From Deltaproteobacteria bacterium (GTDB lineage: Bacteria; Acidobacteriota; Thermoanaerobaculia; Multivoradales; JAHZIX01), in contig JAHZIX010000002.1 in NCBI GenBank assembly GCA_022601195.1, positions 62,001-126,000 of the forward strand: DNA of 64,000 nucleotides, written 5' to 3'. How positions within the stretch are numbered: the first letter of the stretch is position 1; every line of letters begins with the position of its first letter. Below, piece after piece: positions 1-7,633 of this stretch. A program made the translations under genes and the position numbers. Below the pieces are notes generated by a model that saw nothing but the letters and a program-made list of their open reading frames with translations, was not told the origin of the DNA and ran no database searches.

Positions 1-414
1 AATGAAAAAGGTGCTCATGAAAGCTTGATCGTTCAAAAGGTCGACACTTTCTCCAATTTTCTGAGCTAGCTCGGCGCTTTCCTTGTTGCCGAGAAGTTGA
101 ATATCCCGAAGCGCGTCTTCGGCCTTGATACGGTATTGACCCAGTTTGTCATGCCCGAGCATCAGTGGGTTTTCACGCATCAGAAGCGCGTGCAGATTGC
201 GGTAGGCAGTGACGAGCGTTTCGGTTGCGTAGGCTTCGCGTCGCTCCGCACGCTGTTTCTCCAGTTCAGCTTCCATTTCCTGGACATGCTTTCGACGGTT
301 CTCGCGCATAGATCGAAAAAACGTTACCCAGGCACCTATGACCAGGACCAGCGCGGCGAAGGCTGAGGCAATGGCTTCTTTAAGGACTTCCTGCCAAAAG
401 CTGAATTCTTCCAC
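1..414 (-). CDS. Membrane-anchored coiled-coil protein, integron cassette gene, C-terminus cut by window edge
   Basis: A GTG-start gene of at least 138 codons runs off the left edge. A strong Shine-Dalgarno, GGAGGAG at 424-430, sits nine bases upstream and decides the start. Residues about 10-32 form one hydrophobic membrane segment (IASAFAALVLVIGAWVTFF). It is followed by a charged, Glu/Arg/Gln-rich helix of about 40 residues that looks like a coiled coil (RRKHVQEMEAELEKQRAERR), then a soluble helical part. The likely topology is a short N-terminus, one membrane span and a cytoplasmic helical domain. I do not recognise a family. It is the fourth gene of the cassette array, and its own attC must lie beyond the left edge. 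Codon use is less GC-rich than in the chromosomal genes to the right. Confidence 0.8.
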   Translation of the reverse strand, partial: MEEFSFWQEVLKEAIASAFAALVLVIGAWVTFFRSMRENRRKHVQEMEAELEKQRAERREAYATETLVTAYRNLHALLMRENPLMLGHDKLGQYRIKAEDALRDIQLLGNKESAELAQKIGESVDLLNDQAFMSTFFI

Positions 415-480
415 TAGTTTTATCTCCTCCAAAAATACCGTCGCTTGCTGATTTCTCGTGACCGTCCACAAGTAACTAGG

Positions 481-547
481 TACGAACGTTGATGCCGTTC
501 AGCGGAGGGCCGCGAAGCGGACCGCCCACTGCTACGGCGGGTTGGGC
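481..547 (-). other. attC site of the membrane-protein cassette
   Basis: On the minus strand this runs from R'' GCCCAAC (547-541) to R' GTTCGTA (487-481). Between them GCCGT pairs with ACGGC and AGC with GCT, with two unpaired bases on one side. The tip is CCGC-TTC-GCGG. Unpaired bases on one arm are typical of attC sites folded as single strands. R'' exactly complements GTTGGGC at 1208-1202, the start of the same cassette. The following cassette opens with TTCGTA. Confidence 0.85.
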
Positions 548-574
548 TGCACCGTGCGAGCGACGCAGCGCCGG

Positions 575-1120
575 TCAAGCCATGCTCCTAGACTTCCAGG
601 AGTGCGACCGCCACGCGACGCTTGCGAACTCGATGATCACCACGGCACCAAAGATCCAGAACTGATCCCAACCACCTGTCTTATAGTGAATAGAAAGGAA
701 TAGACTGGCAAGACCAACATCAATCATCACTAGGAAAGGCGCGTGCCACGCAAGGTACGTCCAGAACCACTTGTTCTCTCGTTCAGCCTTGTGTGCGGTC
801 CACGGCCCCGTTATCCCAGAGTCACTGTTTTCCAGTTGGATCAGTGAGTTGTCGCGGATTACCTGGAAGGACGCGGAGTAGTGGTAGTTCAAGAGCCACA
901 GCCCTGCGGCAAAGGCGATCAACACCAGCCCGCCGATTCCGAGCACGAATGGAATGTAGCTGGGTGACCATGCGTCTTGCTTGGTAAGGGCAATGCAGAG
1001 GCCGACGAGATAGGCAAGCAACGTCTGCTGTCCGAAGCGCCGCGTATCCAACGTGAGCTGACTGTACTGAATGCATGCCTTTGAGCCCTGCTCGTACATT
1101 TCACTATCCGATACGGACAA
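575..1120 (-). CDS. Membrane protein with about four transmembrane segments, integron cassette gene
   Basis: The 181-residue product starts at a TTG preceded by AAGGAG seven bases upstream (1128-1133). Reading further upstream in frame only crosses the attC of the preceding cassette, so the longer frame is rejected. Two hydrophobic pairs are visible: LLAYLVGLCIAL with FVLGIGGLVLIAFAAGLWLL in the first half, and APFLVMIDVGLASLFLSI with FWIFGAVVIIEFASVAW near the C-terminus. A soluble loop of about 45 residues lies between the pairs. I do not recognise the family. It is alone in its cassette between attC sites at 1202-1278 and 481-547. Small multi-span proteins of unknown function are common cassette cargo; a role in phage defence or stress is possible but not shown. 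Confidence 0.75.
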   Translation of the reverse strand: MSVSDSEMYEQGSKACIQYSQLTLDTRRFGQQTLLAYLVGLCIALTKQDAWSPSYIPFVLGIGGLVLIAFAAGLWLLNYHYSASFQVIRDNSLIQLENSDSGITGPWTAHKAERENKWFWTYLAWHAPFLVMIDVGLASLFLSIHYKTGGWDQFWIFGAVVIIEFASVAWRSHSWKSRSMA

Positions 1121-1201
1121 TTGACTTCTCCTTCGTGTCAGCGATTCTGGAGCACTTGATGCACAACTCCCAGCGCCACTACACATGCTGCGCTCTTGCC
1201 T

Positions 1202-1278
1202 GCCCAACGTACGACCGCTCAGCGCCCAGCAAAGCCGCAGAGCGGCGAAACTGAGTGCGCTGGAGTGGTGGGTTCTGC
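1202..1278 (-). other. attC site of the Mrr-nuclease cassette
   Basis: Minus strand R'' GCAGAAC (1278-1272) to R' GTTGGGC (1208-1202), 77 bp. Inside, CAGCGC pairs with GCGCTG, and the tip is GCCGC-TCT-GCGGC. R'' exactly complements GTTCTGC at 2630-2624, the opening of this cassette. It lies just 3' of the nuclease gene, as expected for a cassette. Confidence 0.87.
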
Positions 1279-1337
1279 GAAGACTGCCGATTCGAGGAAA
1301 CTCTGGCTCGGCCTGAAGTCCAGCCGTATTCAGCATG

Positions 1338-2549
1338 TCATCCCGTCCCTTGTAGTTGAATTGGAATCTTCCTTACGAGGCGGATCTTGGGGTCGTCGGA
1401 ATCGAGGACAACTTGATCCTGTAGCGATGTATTCGCAAACTTGACCAACATTCGTTGGAGATGGTCAAAATCGGCAGATTCGCCGAATATCAGCTTGTGC
1501 TTTCCAATGAAGTCCTTTGCCGGCGCGGTCAGCCAAGAAGTAGTCGCAACTATCCCCTTAGCGGGAACGAGGAGCCCGCTGTGGGATCTAGTAAAGTCGT
1601 GGACTGTGCCAGCTAGTTTTCTGACTACTCCTACATCAACTCGATTCTCGCTGCTGTAACGCTTACATTCGATCAAGAAAAGCTCATTGATGGCTTTGCG
1701 ATTTACAGCTAAAATATCATAGCCGCCGTCCCGAGAAATGGGAGTAAGGCGCACATCATAGCCCAGACGCCCCCACAGATCCGCTACTAGTTCCTCAAAA
1801 GCTCGGGGCTCAAGATCATAAAGCGCGTCGGGATCTAGTGCGAATCTTGCTAGCAGATCGTCAGTGAATTTTCTCACCGGGCTCGAAAGTGCGCCCTCTC
1901 CCTCGACCAGAATATTTTCAATCGGGAACGCCGAATGCTCTGAAAATACTGTTGGAGAAACTGCTTCTTCAACAGAAGTAGTCTTGAACGGGTGAGCTCT
2001 GTTTACCAGTGTCGAATCATACTCGGACGCCCGAAAGAACTCACCGCTATTGACGTCCCATCTTGCGACAGCATTACGCGAGTGGTAGAGAGATCCTCCG
2101 GAAAAGCCTAGCACGTCGTCGCGGTGCGGATAACTAGCGATCGCATTGGGTTGATGATTTGGATTCAAAACTGCGACCGTAAACGCCTCCTCTTCGACGC
2201 TTGCCGACCATAGAAGCGCAGCTGCGCTTGCGAAAAGTTCACCCATCGCGGCGTTTGCGACGATTTCGTCCTTTGCAGGCATCGGAACGGTCACATACCC
2301 AGCAGCACAGCTGGCGAGGGCTTGTCCAAGCCTGAAAAAACTCCTACTATTGCGCCGCTTCCCAACAGAAGCGCAGAGTTCAGCTTCATGAAGCGATTCT
2401 TCGATCAGCTCGACGTACGGAAGCTCAGCTCCAGCCTTCGCTGCTGCGGCAAGCACTCGACGGATCGCCCGAGCCGAGCAGACAACTTTGCCCCAGTGAA
2501 CCATGTGAGCATATTGTTGTTCAGTCGCAAACATAGGATTGGAAGTCAA
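1338..2549 (-). CDS. Mrr-type restriction endonuclease domain protein, integron cassette gene
   Basis: The C-terminal part holds an Mrr-cat/PD-(D/E)XK nuclease fold. The order is EPRAFEELVADLWGRLGYDV (near residue 250), then RDGGYDI with the catalytic Asp (near 278), then FLIECKRY with the E-x-K pair (near 294-296), and a following conserved VGVVRKLAGT helix. Mrr-family enzymes cut foreign, often methylated, DNA. The N-terminal 240 residues are unlike standard Mrr winged-helix domains and I do not recognise them; they may be the sensing part. Start: the TTG at 2549 has GGAGG seven bases upstream, which fits better than the TTG at 2555 or the ATG at 2534. The gene is a cassette of its own, closed by the attC at 1202-1278. 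An anti-phage or anti-plasmid role is inference. Confidence 0.82.
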   Translation of the reverse strand: MTSNPMFATEQQYAHMVHWGKVVCSARAIRRVLAAAAKAGAELPYVELIEESLHEAELCASVGKRRNSRSFFRLGQALASCAAGYVTVPMPAKDEIVANAAMGELFASAAALLWSASVEEEAFTVAVLNPNHQPNAIASYPHRDDVLGFSGGSLYHSRNAVARWDVNSGEFFRASEYDSTLVNRAHPFKTTSVEEAVSPTVFSEHSAFPIENILVEGEGALSSPVRKFTDDLLARFALDPDALYDLEPRAFEELVADLWGRLGYDVRLTPISRDGGYDILAVNRKAINELFLIECKRYSSENRVDVGVVRKLAGTVHDFTRSHSGLLVPAKGIVATTSWLTAPAKDFIGKHKLIFGESADFDHLQRMLVKFANTSLQDQVVLDSDDPKIRLVRKIPIQLQGTG

Positions 2550-2615
2550 GGTCAAACCTCCGCGGTATCCAAAAGGAATGTCTTCCCTCTGCTTTTCACA
2601 GAGCCTAGGGCAGGG

Positions 2616-3293
2616 CTAATCCCGCAGAACGGTGTGCCGGCCAGCGGCGCCACGCGTCCGCTGCGCTGGCGGGTTCACCTGATTCGCCATAGCGGGAAAG
2701 GCGCTTCTCTTGTTTGTGCACACGCCTTCTCTCGAGCAATACTTCGGATCGGCTTCAGAGTCGGCGCTAGCTGGCGCACTCCACAATCGCCGAACAGCGT
2801 TGCCTATGACGCTGCGCAGTCTCTGGGCCAATGCACGCTTTTGACGGTCTCGGACATAGAAGAAGCTAGTGCAACCCTCCCATTCCCACACCTTCGCCAA
2901 TGCATCCCACCTGATATGCCCTCCCTCGTAGAGACCGACTAGATGCCCTCGGATCGAGTCGATCTGAGTCGAGGCCCAGCGGTGACTCGGGACAACCAGT
3001 CTTTTCTCTTGATAGAGCTTCTCCATCAAGGCATCTACATCGGCGACGAGTTCACCTTCTCGGCCGATCGCGGTATAAGAACTGAGGTGATTCAGCACAA
3101 GGCAGATCTCAGCAGGATTGCTGGGCGTCTGCACTTCCTCTGCTGCCTGCAAGAAGTTCTCTTCTCGCTTGTCGAGAGCGCGCTCATGCCAGGCGCTTCC
3201 AGTCAGCACCATGATCGCCCGCCCGAAAGTTTCACTCCTGAAGGTTCCTCCATCACTGTTGTCCTTGTAGGTGAACCTTAGTTTCAACGTCAA
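2616..3293 (-). CDS. Unknown soluble protein, first integron cassette gene, reading through its attC
   Basis: The open frame gives 225 residues with no membrane segment and no recognised domain. The central part is ordinary globular sequence rich in Trp, Glu and Arg. Two oddities are visible. The frame begins at a TTG upstream of the cassette boundary at 3277, so the first six residues come from the insertion platform and not the cassette. At the other end, the last 20 or so residues (NPPAQRTRGAAGRH and neighbours) are simply the translation of the attC at 2624-2679. No good Shine-Dalgarno precedes the TTG, so the true start is uncertain; an in-cassette ATG at 3209 is an alternative but also has poorly placed signals. 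It would be the first gene served by the promoter near 3366-3394. Confidence 0.6.
   Translation of the reverse strand: MTLKLRFTYKDNSDGGTFRSETFGRAIMVLTGSAWHERALDKREENFLQAAEEVQTPSNPAEICLVLNHLSSYTAIGREGELVADVDALMEKLYQEKRLVVPSHRWASTQIDSIRGHLVGLYEGGHIRWDALAKVWEWEGCTSFFYVRDRQKRALAQRLRSVIGNAVRRLWSAPASADSEADPKYCSREGVCTNKRSAFPAMANQVNPPAQRTRGAAGRHTVLRD
2624..2679 (-). other. attC site of the first cassette
   Basis: Minus strand R'' GGTGAAC (2679-2673) to R' GTTCTGC (2630-2624), 56 bp. GCCAGCG pairs with CGCTGGC inside. R'' exactly complements GTTCACC at 3278-3272. All three attC sites share AACCCRCC after R''. Confidence 0.87.
3272..3278 (-). other. Cassette insertion point, attI-like or secondary site
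   Basis: GTTCACC on the minus strand is the exact partner of the R'' box at 2679-2673, so the first cassette begins at 3277 after G^TT. The upstream sequence (GAAACTAAG before GTT) is not palindromic, as in attI sites and unlike attC. Its A-rich run before GTT loosely recalls class 1 attI. Whether it is a true attI or a secondary site cannot be decided without an integrase. Confidence 0.65.
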
Positions 3294-3312
3294 AATTGAC
3301 GCGTAGGCAGCA
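3293..3312. repeat. 20-bp direct repeat, copy 1, next to the cassette insertion point
   Basis: AAATTGACGCGTAGGCAGCA matches 18/20 with positions 3433-3452 in the same orientation, 140 bp away. The two copies flank the promoter-like element at 3366-3394. They could be integrase- or regulator-binding repeats of an attI region, or the product of an old duplication. Confidence 0.6.
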
Positions 3313-3365
3313 GCCGTCTGTTCGCTCTCTGTTCTCCAAGTCGTTCGCCTTCAAGTCTTTATCTC

Positions 3366-3394
3366 AGGGTATGAGGGATTACTGTGAGTGTCAA
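3366..3394 (-). promoter_or_regulatory. Candidate cassette promoter (Pc-like)
   Basis: On the minus strand a perfect -35 TTGACA (3394-3389) is followed after 17 bases by TACCCT (3371-3366). It points into the array and lies about 90 bp from the cassette boundary, where integron Pc promoters sit. The -10 is only 3/6, so this is a sequence-level prediction. Confidence 0.5.
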
Positions 3395-3432
3395 TTGCGT
3401 CAATAGTGATTTATTAGTGTCTATACGTCGAG

Positions 3433-3452
3433 AATTTGACGCCTAGGCAGCA
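3433..3452. repeat. 20-bp direct repeat, copy 2
   Basis: AATTTGACGCCTAGGCAGCA is the second copy of the repeat at 3293-3312 (two mismatches). It is preceded by CTATACGTC (3420-3428), which recurs at 3604-3612. Confidence 0.55.
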
Positions 3453-4353
3453 TAGAGCTACCTGGGCTGCAGGGCCGGAAAGGCTTTGCAATTAATGACT
3501 TAGACTGGCTCTATAGAGGATCGACGAAGGGGGAATGCGTCAATGGCTTGGCGTTGAGCGTTCCCTGTGACCAAGACAAGGGCTAGGCTCAAAGCTTTGT
3601 GCGCCTATACGTCAGTAGTTCGACCTCTAACCGCGCTGGCGAATCACTCCTCTGCGGCGTAAGTCGTTTTTATCTGGATAGTTACCGATTGGTTCGCCCG
3701 TTGCGGTGGGAGCTGAGCGTCAAGAGGTCGTCGTATAGATTGAATAAAGGAGCCTTGGCATAGACAATGGACTTTTAGCAAAATCCATGAACGCCTCGGC
3801 GGACAAGTAAGAATCCTACGGATGCTAATCTCTTATCCTGCGCCGGCCCCGGGTCACTTCACAAGGATTTGAAAGAGGAAATTTGCGCTGATCGTCATTT
3901 CCTCTGACAGCTCAGGGATTCTCGTAGAGCGACTTGGGCCGGCATCGGATTGATGACCGACTGCTCCTTCTGGCTACGTGAGCCTGCCTCATCCCACCTA
4001 ACTTCCATTCTCCAAGTCCCCTGTCATCAGCCTAGGCCGCTCAAGTGCGAGTCGATTCGCCCGACCCGGCAAACTTGTGTGGCCGATCGGGCAAGTTCCT
4101 CTCCAGCGCCGGAAATGTGGTGACAGCCTGTGACAGCCTCGAGGGAACGGGAAAGCTGCGGGGTGGGGTGGGTCTTTGAACTACTCTCGAAGACATCTCC
4201 CGCGAGATGATGCCTCTATAAGGCGACCCCTGAAACCTATCTCGTTTTCGCCTCGTAGGCCCCCTCATGAACATTAGACAGTCACTATCGGATCCGCGGG
4301 AACACGGAGAACTCCCTCTGGTCGGCATAGAAGGACCGGCGAAAGAGACTCGG

Positions 4354-5574
4354 ATGAAAGGGCTTCGCTGGAATCTCAGACGGTGCCACCTCGTTGCCCT
4401 TTGCCTGGCAACGTCTGCTGTTGCTACGACCAACGCTATTGCGCAATCCACTACGCAACCAGCGGCAACGCAACCAGCGGCAACGCAACCAAAGAGCATT
4501 CGTCCTATGACAACTGCCCGCGCGGCGGCGCTCGAAGCGGTATTTACTGACCTAGTCGAGAATAAGGGCATCAATAGTGCAGGCGCTGCGGTTATTAAGG
4601 ACGGCAAGATCATTTGGACCGGTTACTTTGGCTGGCAAAGCCCGGGGGTGCCGGCCTCTAGGCGTACTCAGTTCAATGTGGCATCACTCACCAAGACAGT
4701 CACGACTGAGACCATCTTGCGCCTTGCTGATCAAGGCAAGCTCGACTTGGATGAAAGCATGGCTCCCTATTGGGTCGACCCGGATGTGAGAGCAGACCCT
4801 CGCCACCGAGCCCTAACCCCGCGCATGGTTTTGACTCACACCACCGGTTTCCTGAATTGGCGCTTTCTCTCCGACGATTTCAAGTTGCATTTCCTGCAAG
4901 ACCCAGGGTCAACCTATGGCTATTCGGGAGAGGGCTTCAAGTATCTCGCCACCTTCGCAGAGAAAAAGTTGGGCAAGAGGTTTGACAGCCTGGTGAAAGC
5001 CGAGGTCTTTGAGCGCTTGAACATGTCTGGTGCGTCTATCACTGTGGAAAAGGACAATTTCGCGAATATTGCTCAACGGCTGGATACCAAGGGAGAGTTC
5101 TTTGGCCCCTATTGCTTCCCACAGAAGCGTTGGTGCCGCGAAGAAGGTTCTTATTCTGCCGCGGGTGATCTTGTGATCACGGTAGAGGACTACGCGACAT
5201 TCCTCATCTCGGTGATGGATGGAGTCGGCTATAGCCAAAAGTTGACGACGGACCGGAATCGGGTGCAAGGTGACGAAAATAAAGAAACCAAGGTGGACTG
5301 CACCAAGGTGCCGGCCGACATCTGCCCCCGAGCCCAAGGATTCGGATTAGGTTGGGAGGTCTTTGACTACGGCAATACCAAGCTCGTTAGCCATGGCGGC
5401 AGCAACTGGGCCGAGTTGACGATCGCCTATTTCTACACCGGCTCCCGAGATGGACTCTTGATTCTCTTGAGCGCCCCCAACGAGCGAGCGCGAAAAGCAA
5501 TGCCTATACCTCTAGAGCTCATTGATCCCGGTTCAGCTATCGTCGCCCATTACCAGCGTTTGGCTGCGAGGTAA
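4354..5574 (+). CDS. Serine hydrolase, class C beta-lactamase/esterase family, exported
   Basis: The 406-residue product has the three motifs of this family: SLTK (nucleophile Ser and Lys, about residues 111-114), YSG (about 190-192) and HGG (about 347-349). It also has the LTHTTG element usual in beta-lactamase-like esterases and peptidases. A basic stretch and hydrophobic core, ending in NAIAQ, form a signal peptide, so it acts outside the cytoplasm. Just after it a low-complexity Thr-Gln-Pro-Ala repeat is encoded by a 15-bp tandem repeat. The start at 4354 places the signal peptide correctly; an in-frame ATG at 4267 adds 29 non-signal-like residues and is less likely. The substrate cannot be told: such proteins include esterases and D-aminopeptidases, and true beta-lactamase activity is not implied. 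It is a single gene. Confidence 0.85.
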   Translation: MKGLRWNLRRCHLVALCLATSAVATTNAIAQSTTQPAATQPAATQPKSIRPMTTARAAALEAVFTDLVENKGINSAGAAVIKDGKIIWTGYFGWQSPGVPASRRTQFNVASLTKTVTTETILRLADQGKLDLDESMAPYWVDPDVRADPRHRALTPRMVLTHTTGFLNWRFLSDDFKLHFLQDPGSTYGYSGEGFKYLATFAEKKLGKRFDSLVKAEVFERLNMSGASITVEKDNFANIAQRLDTKGEFFGPYCFPQKRWCREEGSYSAAGDLVITVEDYATFLISVMDGVGYSQKLTTDRNRVQGDENKETKVDCTKVPADICPRAQGFGLGWEVFDYGNTKLVSHGGSNWAELTIAYFYTGSRDGLLILLSAPNERARKAMPIPLELIDPGSAIVAHYQRLAAR

Positions 5575-5902
5575 GATTACCGATCTTCCCACTGCCAAAG
5601 CCTTCCTGAGTCCACCGTGGAAGAAGGTGGCTTGCCTGATTTCTTGGGACCACTAGTACTCGAGAACTACTCGCTCTTGCCCCCCCCCCTTTAGCCAATC
5701 CTGCTTGTCCCCCCATCTGGCAATGGCTTCCGCACCCCCTCCTGGTCAACAGGAAGCCGTCACCCCACCCCCCTTAGCCAATCCTTCCCCATCCATCAGG
5801 TCCCTTCCCCCCCTCTTCTAGCAGACTCTGAGCTACTTGTTGCCCCGGTTAGCGACTCGGGAGGGCGGACCTCAGAACGGTAGAGACCAGCGAAGGAAGA
5901 CC
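5575..5902. other. Intergenic region with C-rich runs and a short direct repeat
   Basis: No gene is seen. The 12-mer TTAGCCAATCCT occurs at 5691-5702 and again at 5774-5785, each preceded by a run of C (10 bases at 5680-5689). The runs may be slippage-prone. No function is assigned. Confidence 0.5.
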
Positions 5903-7564
5903 ATGAGAAGACGACAGAGAAACCTTCAGAGAGGATCCATACTCCAACCCACATTTCAGCGGCTGGGACTCCGAGGGGTACGGCTATTGCCTCTCGCCAT
6001 CCTCGCCTTCAGCATGGCATCTGCTGCCCAGGCTCAGCTCGATACTGCCAATTTTAGGATCTTGAGCGGGCTGTCCGGAGATTCCGGGGATCACGTGGGA
6101 AGCGCCCTTGCGGTGGGTGACTTCGATGGCGATGGTCTCGATGATCTTGCCATCGGCGTTCCGGGTGCGTCGGGTAGCAATGGTGGAGAGGTCGGAAGGC
6201 TTGTGTACTACTTAGGCGCTGCCTCAGGATTCGGTACCAATGGCTCTTTTTCCCCGGCCTTCCTAGGTCTGGACATCGAAGCGGGTGCCCGTTTTGGCGC
6301 CGCCCTCGCCGCCGGAGACTTCAATGGCGATGGGTTTGATGATCTCGCCATCGGTATTCCGGGCAGGGTTGTCGCTGGCGACGACAATGCAGGTCAGGTA
6401 GTCATCCTTTATGCCGATGGTCTCAATAACGGCGGCTCTCCTTGGGATGTCAGCGATCCAGCTTTGTTTAGCCAGGCCAACCTTGCCGGTCAAGTTGAAG
6501 CGGGGGATTCCTTCGGTATGAGTCTGGCGGCAGGAGATCTCAACCAGGACGGCCTCGATGATCTTGCCGTCGGTGTGCCCCTCGAAGACATTTTTGCTTC
6601 GGGATTTGGCATCAGAGTTGATGCCGGCGCCGTCAACGTCATCTACTCCGTGGACGGGGTGGGTCTCACCACCGCCGACAACGAAGTTCTTCACCTAGAG
6701 GTGGACAACGTGAGCCAGAACGCGGGACATGACGACCTTTTTGGGTTCTCATTGGCCATTGCCGACTTCACCGGGGATCTGCAACCGGATTTGGCTGTCG
6801 GCGTGCCGGGGGATTTCATCGGTGCAGCCGATGGCTCGGGTTCTGTTGAAATCTTCGAAACGGATGGCAACGGCATCAACGTTCTGGCCGATGAGCAACT
6901 GTTCAACCAGGCCGACCCTGATATTCAAGGAACCCCCTCAGAAAATGATTCCTTCGGATTTTCTTTGGCCGTCGGGGATTTCGATGGCAATGGTCGCGCT
7001 GATCTTGCCGTGGGAGTACCCGGAGATGAAGAGTTCAAGACCTTTGCTGACGAAGGGGCCATACAGATTTTCTATGGCCGCATCAACGGCCTGAGTACCT
7101 TAAACGACCAATTTTTCACTGCAGAGGCGGGAGGCGGGCCGTACTTTCCCGCTGCCTTCAATCGGTGGGGGGAGGCTCTGGCGACGGGAGATTTCGACTC
7201 CAACGGCTTAGACGATCTGGCGGTTGGCGCACCCCTCAGCAATTGGGAAGGGGTACCTAATTCAGGACAGGTCAACGTTTTCTATGGCCTTAGCACTCAG
7301 TTTGGGTTGCAAGTGGTGGGCATCCAACATTTCAACATGTCTCTTTTCGGCAGCCTCGCCGCGGGAGATGAGTTTGGCTTTGCTCTCGCCACGGGCAACT
7401 TCGCCAACAGCAATGGAGGTGCAGGCCTCATTGTCGGCGTACCTAATCTCGAGGCCTTTGGAGATCCGGAAAGAGGATCCGCGGTGTTCATTCGCAGCGG
7501 GTTCCCATTCCTGGATGGCTTTGAAACCGGAGATACCTCGCGGTGGAGTGCGGTGGTGCCGTGA
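5903..7564 (+). CDS. Secreted FG-GAP/integrin-like beta-propeller protein
   Basis: The 553-residue product has a basic N-terminus and a signal peptide ending near AAQAQ. Seven FG-GAP repeats follow, with the pattern GDFDGDGLDDLAIGVPG. Most carry a DxDxDG calcium-binding loop. The last repeat is degenerate (GNFANSNGGAGLIVGVP). Seven repeats match a seven-bladed propeller. The C-terminus ends in FLDGFETGDTSRWSAVVP, a motif shared with the endonuclease at 31008-33137 and perhaps a sorting or secretion tail. The start at 5903 has AAGGA five bases upstream; an in-frame start at 5837 lacks a site. It is likely an extracellular calcium-binding adhesion or scaffold protein; the ligand is unknown. Confidence 0.85.
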   Translation: MRRRQRNLQRGSILQPTFQRLGLRGVRLLPLAILAFSMASAAQAQLDTANFRILSGLSGDSGDHVGSALAVGDFDGDGLDDLAIGVPGASGSNGGEVGRLVYYLGAASGFGTNGSFSPAFLGLDIEAGARFGAALAAGDFNGDGFDDLAIGIPGRVVAGDDNAGQVVILYADGLNNGGSPWDVSDPALFSQANLAGQVEAGDSFGMSLAAGDLNQDGLDDLAVGVPLEDIFASGFGIRVDAGAVNVIYSVDGVGLTTADNEVLHLEVDNVSQNAGHDDLFGFSLAIADFTGDLQPDLAVGVPGDFIGAADGSGSVEIFETDGNGINVLADEQLFNQADPDIQGTPSENDSFGFSLAVGDFDGNGRADLAVGVPGDEEFKTFADEGAIQIFYGRINGLSTLNDQFFTAEAGGGPYFPAAFNRWGEALATGDFDSNGLDDLAVGAPLSNWEGVPNSGQVNVFYGLSTQFGLQVVGIQHFNMSLFGSLAAGDEFGFALATGNFANSNGGAGLIVGVPNLEAFGDPERGSAVFIRSGFPFLDGFETGDTSRWSAVVP

Positions 7565-7633
7565 GGCTCACCCTCGAAATTCATCCTCGAAAAGCCTTGT
7601 CGATGGCCCCCTTAAGCGATTCGCTACAGGGGA

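Larger units (their letters stand above)
1..3278 (-). mobile_element. Integron gene-cassette array, four cassettes, open at left edge
   Basis: Four same-strand genes of unrelated type are separated by imperfect palindromes at 2624-2679, 1202-1278 and 481-547, each bounded by AAC and GTT boxes. In cassette recombination the cut is G^TT, so the R'' box of a cassette should be the reverse complement of the R' box at that cassette's own start. This holds 7/7 for each closed cassette: GTTCACC (3278-3272) with GGTGAAC (2679-2673), GTTCTGC (2630-2624) with GCAGAAC (1278-1272), and GTTGGGC (1208-1202) with GCCCAAC (547-541). The cassettes are thus about 648, 1422 and 721 bp, plus a fourth starting at 486 and leaving the window. 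No integrase is seen, so this may be an integrase-less cluster of attC sites. Function of the array is inference; the box pairing is read directly. Confidence 0.88.
3294..4353. other. Gene-poor 1.06-kb region at the 5' end of the cassette array
   Basis: No convincing coding frame is seen on either strand. The region holds the Pc-like promoter, the 20-bp direct repeats and several TTGAC/GTCAA words. This is where an integron integrase would be expected, transcribed rightward, but I find none of the tyrosine-recombinase motifs in the readable frames. An in-frame extension of the hydrolase gene reaches back to 4267 but is judged non-coding. Confidence 0.6.

Noticed and set aside
3480-4260. Search for an integron integrase
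   Set aside because: No frame shows the tyrosine-recombinase R-H-R-Y blocks; stop codons are frequent on both strands. A strongly decayed relic cannot be excluded.
4354-5574. Antibiotic-resistance beta-lactamase
   Set aside because: SLTK, YSG and HGG are shared by many esterases and peptidases of the same fold; HGG instead of KTG and the LTHTTG element favour a serine hydrolase of another role.
5691-5785. Two copies of TTAGCCAATCCT considered as CRISPR or binding repeats
   Set aside because: Only two copies, flanked by C-runs, without regular spacing or a third copy.
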